A DNA stretch of 64,000 nt from Pyxicephalus adspersus (lineage: Eukaryota > Chordata > Amphibia > Anura > Pyxicephalidae): contig NC_092862.1 of NCBI RefSeq assembly GCF_032062135.1, forward strand, positions 92,482,839 through 92,546,838, read 5' to 3'. Made by a program: the position numbers and the translations under genes. Positions within the stretch are counted from its first letter, which is position 1. Each line of letters begins with the position of its first letter. Of this stretch, positions 56,663 through 64,000 are shown one piece after another. A model generated the notes under the pieces. It was not told the DNA's origin and did no database searches. It was given only the letters and a program-made list of their open reading frames with translations.

Positions 56663-59565
56663 AAAGGAGGAAACCCAGCATCTGGTGATGTCTATGAGTT
56701 CAAGACTACAGGCTTGCATTGCCAGCAAAGGGTTTTTAACCAAGTACTAGAAATTAACATTTTTTTTTCAGCTTTTAAATTTGTCCAATTACTTTTGAAT
56801 CCCTGAAATGAAAAGATTGTGTAAAAAAGGTTTTAGTTCCTTATGTTTTTGTTTTCAAAAATTTATATTGAGAATAAAAGTTTTACATTTTTTAGAGATG
56901 AACAAAACCACAAACAAGCCAAAAAGAAAAGAAATCAAACATAGTCCTTTGCACTCCTAGTAAATGGGCCTTTCATCAACACAAACATTTTGGTTTGTTA
57001 CACTCTAAAAGGACAAACATTCTTATATAAGAAGCATGGTTAAAAAAATGGAAAGGAAAGGAAAATAGAGGTGGAGAGAATAGAGGTGAAAGAGAGGGAC
57101 AGGGAAGGAGAGAACCCATATTTGAATATCCATAAGGGCAAACACAGCATACAATCTCTCAAAGCAAGAGTAAATTCCTGTCAAAATCCACAAGCAGATA
57201 ATTGTCCATCCAGGGGGCCTAAACCACCTTGAAGGCACCTATTGTATCATTCAATTTGACTGCCAATAGTTCATTGAGAAAATACCAGTTAATCTTATTT
57301 TTTACTTGGTTCACCGTGGGTTTACTTGAGGACCAGGCCTTTGCTAGTATTTGTTTGGCCGAGGTAAAAACAAAATTCAGGAGCTTAAATTAGTGCTTGG
57401 TACAGTTAGAAGGTTTCAGGAGTAGTAACGCCTCATTTTGGATACTAGTTGATAGACTCCAGTCCAAAAAGGATTTATTCTTGGGCAAGTCCACCACACA
57501 TGGTAAAGCGTCCCCATTGTTCTGCATTGTCTTAAGCACAGGTTGAACGCATTTTGTATAAATTTTGCAAGTCTGGCTGGGACCAAATACCATTGCATGA
57601 GCAATTTATAATTAGCCTCATGATACCCTGCATGGAATATGCCATGGGCTACTGTGTCCCAAATCTGTGCTCATTGCGTATCATCTAAAGATGTACCAAT
57701 ATCCTTTTCCCACCTGGCTATATACCCTGGTTTGCTGGACACTTCCACTGTCCGCAAGGAATTGTAGATTAGTGAGATGGTTCCCTTACCCAATGAGTCC
57801 CTATCGCACTTCCCCTCAAAAGTGGTGTGTGACAGTGGATTATGGGTGTGCTTAAGTAGAGACTGAACATAATGTCGCACCTGCAGATAGGAGAATACGC
57901 AGGAGGCGGGAATATAATATTTAGATCTGAAGGTTGAGAAGGACCTAATCCCGGCGGCTACAGTGAAGTCTTTAGCTCTGTAGATATCTTGTGTCAACCA
58001 CTCGCTAAACCGAGATGGTGTTTCAAAACCTGGTGTAAAACCAGAGTTGCCCACTACGGTAGCCTGAGGGGTATGTGGAGACATCAGAGCACCAGAAAAT
58101 TTAACACCATCCCATATTTTCATTGTTGTGTAATAGGGCTAGAGACCTTCTTTCTTAGCTGAGGGTAGATCCAGAGTAGGGTTTCCAACATGATTGGAGA
58201 TATTAAGTGGGCTTCCAAATCTACCCATAAAGGTTTATGTTTCTTAGCATGAAATGCAACTAGAGGGGCCAATTGAGCCGCCCTATAATAGTACAGGATA
58301 TTAGGCAAAGCCAGGCTTCCATTGGCTTTTGGTTCGTACAAAATACATTTTGCTACCCAAGGTCTGGATCCCTTCCACACAAATTCTGAGAACAACCTCT
58401 GCAAGGATTGTATTACATGTGAGGGTATTGCTACTGGGAGAACCCAGAACAGGTACTATAGCCTTGGAGGAGGGATCTTCAGGGCTGCAATACTACCAAG
58501 CCAGGAAATATGATAGCTCTTCAAAGACTCAAAAGTTGCCTTGATAGATTCCAGAATGGAAGCATATTTAGCATCATACATTGTTTCATAGGACGCTGTG
58601 AGGAAGATACCTAGGTAGGGCAATTTAAATGATTCCCATTTGTATGGAAAGTTAGCCTGCAGACATGTTTGCATTTCCTGAGTAAGTGAAACATTAAGTG
58701 CCCTAGACTTGGAATAGTTGACAGACAGGCCAGGGAGAGCAGAAAAGGATAGAAGTATTTGAGCAAGATTAGGAAGAGAAATTGCAGGGTTTGTGAGAAA
58801 AAGGACCACACTGTCAGCAAAAAGACTTAACTTATGATGGTATCCACCAAGTTCCAACCCCGTTACATTTAGTTCCGACTTAATCAGTAACGCCAAAGGC
58901 TCTATTGCCAAAGCAAAGAGCAAGGGGGATAGTGGGGACCCCTGACGCATACCCCTGGCAATCAGGAAATATGCTGAACAGAAGCCCGCATATATCACCT
59001 GGGCACTAGGGTCTGTGTATAGAGCTTTAACCCAGCCTAGAAAGTTGGGGCCAAAACCCCACTTAGCAAGAAGGGTGAAAAGATAAAGACCAGGACACTG
59101 TATCAAACGCCTTACGTATGTCTAGGGACAGCAACATTGCCTGCTTTCGCCTATCTTTAGCAAAGAAGGAGTAGGTGAGACTTTGAATTGGGTAGACAAA
59201 TTCAGAACTACGTTTTCCAACTGCATAATCAAGGCCCCGTATGACTGCTTTCGCTTTATGTGTATTCCACAACATACTCATAGAGACCGTACCATTGTCA
59301 TTTACCAAAAAAAAAAAATCTTTCATTGCATTACCAATCTCCAAGGTTGCGTCAGGGTCACTCAGTATCGACTCGTTGAGAGTCTACCGAAACTCCCTTG
59401 GTCAGTCATATGCATCGTGATCTGACTAGGGTACAGGGAGGATATCACAGGAAATGGTGGAGGATAGGAAGTCGGTGGATATCAACACATTGTCTATTCT
59501 GGACCAGGTATTGTGAGGGTGTGAATAAAATGTGTAGGCACATTTGCGTGGTGTTGTGTTAACAC

Positions 59566-60355
59566 AAATTTTATTTATTATCAATTATGTCTCACCAACA
59601 ATAATGCTTTACCAGTATTTGCTGGTATAAGTATACCATATATGAGGTCATCCTAAAGGAATGCAGCATATCCTTTAACTGGTATCCTTATAGGGTAAAA
59701 TACTGGTTTAAGGGATGATTGGTTTGGTCAGTACTGGTCAAACACTGGCCATTGTCTTAGTTCCTGGGTAGTTAAAAACACAGTGCCATACCTAATAACT
59801 ACCCTGTTTCCCCGATTATAAGGCACTCTCTTATATTTTTTGAAATGCCAAAATATGCCCTGGGTCTTATTTTCAGGGGATGTCTTATTTTTCCATGAAG
59901 AAGACTACAGTACACATTTATTGTTGAAAGTCACTCATGATCACTCCAGCCAGCATAAAGGACACACACGCAGGATCAGATACCCGGAGCTGTCTTATAA
60001 ACGGGTGAGTGTCTTATTTTAATTATTTTTTTAAAAATCGGGGGTGGCTTACTTAATGGGGATGTCCTAAAATCGGGGAAACACGGTAGTCTTTACCAGA
60101 ACTAACTGATTGCAACATGTTTTTTGATCATCTGCCAAGTTATTGATTTCCGGCAGACTCCTTGGGTGAATTCAGCTTTCTTCCGCAGCTAAGTATCTTT
60201 TGTTTATAGCTTATTAAGTGTTATTGCATTGTTTTGTCTCTCTGTCTTATTAATAAATAGTATATTCTTTCAAGTCTTTGTGTTATCTCTGTTTGTACAC
60301 TTTAAATTCAACCCATCAATATTTGCATAAATTGTCACAAATTAAATTCATGACA
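59566..60355. mobile_element. 790-bp unclassified insert inside L1 ORF2
   Basis: It interrupts the L1 endonuclease between ...EPHPRV and ...YTFYSHPH. TAACAC is present on both sides (59560-59565 and 60356-60361), consistent with a short target duplication, although the boundary can slide. It has no coding capacity, and the ends do not show the TG...CA of a long terminal repeat. The class is unknown. Confidence 0.7.
59800..60088. mobile_element. MITE with TTTCCCCGATT inverted ends
   Basis: The left end is taccctgtttccccgatt and the right end aaaatcggggaaacacggta, with TA at the tips. The interior has ggcactctcttatatttttt and ggtcttattttcagggga. The end sequence resembles a widely distributed vertebrate MITE (TTTCCCCGAAAATAAGAC type). 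It sits inside the 790-bp insert. Confidence 0.8.
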
Positions 60356-61429
60356 TAACACGTGGGTGTGGTTCCCTCCAGCTATCAGCCAAGTTATGTC
60401 TCTGCAGGAACTTAGCGAAAGGGGTAAGAGCATTGATACTACGTTGGACCGGTGGAGTCAGCTTAGCTTGGCGTCTATCCAAAGATGGGTGAATTATATT
60501 AGAATCACCAGACATTAACAAGGTTCCTCTCTGATGCCGTTTAACTAATGTGATCAGTTTGGTAAAAAATTGCATCTGCTTGGTGCTGAGAATGTAGTAA
60601 GATACAATAGTAACCAGAATGTAACCCAGTAAACCTACTATAATAAGGTACTGGCCTTCCGTGTCTTCGATTTCTAAATCACATGTAAAAGGCAACGATT
60701 TTCGGAAAGCGATTAATACCCTTTTCAGCCTAATTGATCTATTTGCAACAAAAAACTGTGGGTATGAGTTGCTAAAATATTTTGGGCATGGACGAAAGGA
60801 AAAAGTTTCTTGGAGACATATTATATTCACTTGCTTAAAATGAAAGTACCTAAAAGCCTTGGTACGCTTATGCGGGGAGTTTAACCCCTGTACATTCAGA
60901 CTCATGATATTTATCAGCATAGCAACCCGTACTTAAAAGCTGTTGATGGTATGTTACCCCTTAGCCAGATGGTAAGTGTGTGATTGGTCCTCCCAGAACC
61001 AAGGGGAAAGAATAGGGAGAGTGGAGCAGGGAAGGAGGAAAGACTTAAAAAGTCCAAAAGGAAAGCAAAAAAGACATTTTACAATAACAACATTTAGTGC
61101 ATAACATTAAGACCTAAAGACATAGGCCCACCATATAGGTGGGAACTAGGGTGTGCCAAACCCAACCGGCAACACCAATTGGGGGATAGGAAGCGCGCAG
61201 TGGCGACCACCCTAAAAAAAAAGCCAAAAAAAAAGGAAAAATAACCAGTCAACAGACATCATATTCGAAAAAATGCTGGAAAAAAACAAGTTCACGCCAG
61301 AATTTTAAAAAACAATATATCCAGCTCGGTGCCATCCTTCAAACAAAAAAGATGGTATGCAAAGGTTCAAAAAAGAAAAAAATGGAGATATGAAAAGAAC
61401 AGCAGTGTCAGGTGTAGGGGCCTGATGTT

Positions 61430-61995
61430 CCCTCTGCTGGCTGGTCTTGGCGGGGAGATCCAGATGCCGCAGGAGCTTGAGAGGTAGAGCGATCCATAAG
61501 ACCCAATTCATGAAGTCATTGAGTGGCTTCCTGTTATACATGATGTTGGTGAAGAACGTGAATGAATGGCTTCATGGCCCTGCGCTTTTGTATAGTGGAA
61601 GGGGCTAAATCTTTAAAGACCTGATAATCATGGCCTTGGAAGGATAAGGGTTCCTTCTCTCTAGAGCAGCGAAGAATATGTTCCTTTGTATGATAGAAGT
61701 GGAACTTAATGATAACATCACCGGGTGGACCCTTCGGTTGGCGGCTGGTCAGAGCTCTATGAACTCTGTCCATCTCTAGTCATTCTACTGGTGCATCTGG
61801 AGCAAATTCCTGTAGTAGAGCTAGTATAGTAGATGGTAGATCCACAATGTGCTCAGGGAGACCCCTTATGCGTAATTTTGAGTGGCTTGCACGGTTCTCA
61901 GCATCCTCCAATTTATAGTGCAGGGTTTGAAATTCAAGCTTTGATGAAACTATATCTTCTTCATGACCTTCTAAAACTCTGGTAGCATCATTCAT
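61430..61995 (-). pseudogene. L1 ORF1 remains (RNA-binding chaperone)
   Basis: Minus-strand pieces lie in order. LEFQTLHYKLEDAENRASHS (coiled coil) leads into KLRIRGLPEHI (RRM-like start; 61780-61995). GPPGDVIIKFHFYHTKEHIL then SFQGHDYQVFKDLAPSTIQK (C-terminal domain; 61534-61773) follows, and FMNWVLWIALPLKLL near 61500 ends it. The arrangement is that of L1 ORF1. Frames change between pieces, so it is broken. Confidence 0.8.
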
Positions 61996-62632
61996 GCGGC
62001 CTTCTAATTGTGTTGTACGGTGGTGGACTTCATTTCCTTAGTGAAATATGTGGCTGATCTGGTAAACTGATCTTCCAAAGTCTTATGTAGTATAGATTGA
62101 AAGTGCTTTATGGAAAATATGAGGAATGGGCTATCTCAGCTTAAGGTGATGAGGGGCCTGCTATCATGGAAGAGAGCAGTGAGTGGTGTTGCTTTCGTGG
62201 GGGGTAAACCACCCTGCTGACTCCCGCACATACCTAAGCTGGATGCTGCCAGCGGACAGGAGATGTCTGCAGCTGGCAGGTTTGACTGGTCTGCTGGCGC
62301 GCTGGACGGACCCTCGTACACACGGGACCCGCAGGCGCCATCTTGGAGAGGAGCCTGGCCGAGGCCACGTGGCGATCTTGTTTTGCCTGCTGCTTCCTGG
62401 AGGCTTGAGAGTGAGTGCCCATAGTGAAGCTGTGTATCTGCTGTGTCCTGGACCTGGAAATGAGGGTAAGTATGGTGCTGTGCTCTTCCGTTAGCTTCTC
62501 AATTAGTCAGGGTGGTGCGGAGCTCAGTTAGGCAGCTGCCATCCCGGAAACACGCGCATGCCCACTTCCAGCTCCTCACGTTTTTATGCAATCTTTTTGT
62601 TCAACCCACTGTTCAAACAACTGAATTAAGAC

Positions 62633-64000
62633 AGGCGAAATGCATATATTGAAGATACCTTGCTTGTATTTTTATTGATCCAGTCCTGAAATGTACACAA
62701 CCCTGCTACATTGTACAGGCAGCCTGGTTACCTGAAAGTTCTTTGCTGTAGTAAGGCAATACAGAGGTTGAAATTAGGCCAAATCCAGTTCTTTTGTGCT
62801 AACTGCATTTAAAAAGGTGTAGTAAATGCATTTCCCTTTAAAACATTATTAAAGAAAAAACTGAACTTACTTTTCTGTTTTTGATTCAAAGCATATAATT
62901 AAGTGAATTATGATCTTAAAACACTGACAATACAGTACGATAGAAACAAAGCAAAAGCTGTAATGATATATATGCAGATGTTTTGTGTCTTAACAATGGA
63001 GTTGCTAATGCCAATCAATATGTTGGAAAGATGTTGCTAATGTTGACCAATACTTTGCAGGAAGAGGTTCAATCAGTACTTTAAATAGATAAAGCCCCTG
63101 ATAATTATGCAATCAATAAGGATTAATAAAAGCGCACGTTTCTATTGTATATACTGATAGGATGGGAGGAGACTTATATACTTTGGGTGGGGATTGAGGA
63201 GGTGGGAGTTAAATGTTTATGTACTGGGGTGACATGTATAAACTGCTTGGGATTATAGCAAGTTCTGCATCACTGTTAGTCAGCAAAATAAAAGTTGTTG
63301 TTATTACTCAGACTTGTACCAACATCTTGACCATTCACATATCCTACAATGGGGTAACTGTTGATCCTGGAATAAAAACACTCAGCTTCTGATATCCTGT
63401 GGAGAGTGACAACATGGTGCCTTTGCTAAACTTAACTCACAATAAAAAGGACCAGCTCATCAACTGTATTTTTGAGTAAACCCATCAGAATGCTTTTTGT
63501 TACGGTAGTATATACCGGTATGCACGCAGCCGTGCCGGTACTGTACAGGCTCCTTCCTACTTTTGTCCACTGTACAGGGAAGTACAAGGGGCTATTGTCA
63601 ATCTTTAGCAATGTACAGTACACTAGCTACATGTAAAATGCTTTATTAACACATAGCCATAATCCATAATCTTTACATATCTGCATTGAATACAGTGTTG
63701 GTATTAAATGAGCACAGTTATGTATGAACTTAGTATTACCCGGATATATAACCTCATTTTTTTACTTGATATTGGTCGTAACAGCATTAGGTCGCGGTAT
63801 TCGTAACAGCATTAGGAGCAGTTTAACTTCAACTTCGACTAAAATACAGGAAGACAAATTTGAGGAAACTTTGATTAAACTTAAAAGCCATAATCCTTTC
63901 TGAATTGTGTCCAAACAACATTATTTTTTTGCTATAAATCTCATGGTTTAAAATGTATACAATCTCATACTTAGGAAAAGCCTTGAATTCGTTTTTAGCC
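62633..64000. other. Window end: possible LTR-like stretch, otherwise unrecognised
   Basis: Positions 63130-63350 have a TATA-like start region, then ataaaagttgttgttattac and ttgtaccaacatcttgacc before ctacaatgg. This resembles the R/U5 end of a long terminal repeat followed by a primer-binding position. No partner repeat, gag or pol is visible, so this is a weak suggestion. 63480-63620 is also unassigned. Confidence 0.3.

Larger units (their letters stand above)
57390..60920 (-). pseudogene. L1 ORF2 (endonuclease-reverse transcriptase), broken
   Basis: The start is INIMSLNVQGLNSPHKRTKA with the endonuclease Glu (ICLQETF), interrupted at 60355-59566 by an insert. The endonuclease resumes with TFYSHPHNTWSRIDNVLIST (minus, near 59530-59480). 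The reverse transcriptase follows with LSLDIRKAFDTVSW and MRQGSPLSPLLFALAIEP. The catalytic FADD reads FADS (codon near 58810), so the second Asp is lost. The spacer between endonuclease and RT is too short, implying an internal deletion near 59240-59430. Several frameshifts and stops are present. Confidence 0.9.
56851..62569 (-). mobile_element. L1-clade LINE, near full span, internally deleted and broken
   Basis: It lies on the minus strand. The GC-rich 5' end is near 62560 and ORF1 remains lie at 61.4-62.0 kb. ORF2 runs from 60920 to about 57390, followed by the 3' region to 56851. The flanks agttccttatgttttt (56835-56850) and agctcctcacgttttt (62570-62585) match at 13 of 16 and are read as its target-site duplication. 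Without the 790-bp insert it is about 4.9 kb. Confidence 0.88.
55683..62632 (+). mobile_element. Tc1 transposon split by an L1 insertion
   Basis: The left part (55683-56850) begins within the inverted repeat at gcataaaaaatgtgaggaac, carries the broken transposase, and reaches tttagttccttatg. The right part resumes at 62570 with agctcctcacgtttttatgc and aatctttttgttcaaccc, exactly the continuation seen in the intact relative at 1660-1700. Both outer tips of the inverted repeats are lost. Everything between 56851 and 62569 is a later insertion. Confidence 0.9.

Noticed and set aside
59566..60355. Reading the 790-bp insert as a solo LTR
   Set aside because: The ends do not give TG...CA under any placement of the TAACAC duplication, and no partner repeat or primer-binding site was seen.
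62183..62494. GC-rich open stretch of 103 codons on the + strand
   Set aside because: It is antisense to the L1 5' region. Its position between ORF1 remains and the L1 start explains the base composition.

Overview
This window is vertebrate nuclear DNA. It is AT-rich, has long GT-AG introns, and carries heavy mixed transposon cover. The repeat profile (L2-type LINE with a microsatellite tail, L1-clade LINE, several Tc1/mariner and hAT elements, abundant palindromic and TTAA-flanked MITEs) fits an anuran amphibian best. That assignment is inference from repeat style and protein similarity; no taxonomic marker is present.

There is one protein-coding gene, on the + strand: GOLGA4 (golgin subfamily A member 4, golgin-245/p230), a giant coiled-coil trans-Golgi tether with a C-terminal GRIP domain. 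I could join 24 exons from 548 to 51205 by splice sites and reading phase. The 22 common exons sum to 6306 nt, which is exactly 2102 codons with no frame break. They are followed by one of two alternative C-termini: FTSPRSGIF (57-nt cassette exon at 48833) or SWLRSSS (terminal exon at 51182). The first coding exon and the promoter lie upstream of the window. Layout: Ser-rich head exons (0.5-12.4 kb), small coiled-coil exons (15-25.5 kb), one 3.9-kb coiled-coil exon (26.3-30.2 kb), tail coiled-coil exons (31.4-40.1 kb), GRIP exons (42.0-44.6 kb), alternative ends (48.8-51.2 kb), and a probable 3' UTR of up to about 3.7 kb.

Introns hold the transposons: a 610-bp Tc1 deletion derivative at 1.2 kb, hAT MITEs with 8-bp target duplications (16.4 and 39.0 kb), a 0.8-1 kb repeat in two copies (16 and 41 kb), three palindromic 'frog' MITEs (5.7, 30.3, 36.6 kb), a TTAA-flanked MITE family (window start, 35.5, 38.3, 45.6 kb), a foldback element nest (33.7-36.1 kb), an L2-type LINE (42.2-43.8 kb, minus) and a decayed second Tc1-type element (47.5-48.3 kb).

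Downstream of the gene (55.7-62.6 kb) is a four-level nest. A dead Tc1 transposon is split by an almost full-span but internally deleted L1 (minus). The L1 is itself split inside its endonuclease by a 790-bp unclassified insert, and that insert carries a MITE. No second host gene, RNA gene, CRISPR array or novel multi-gene system is visible. The most useful leads are GOLGA4 isoform control (three alternative-splicing points) and the transposon stratigraphy.
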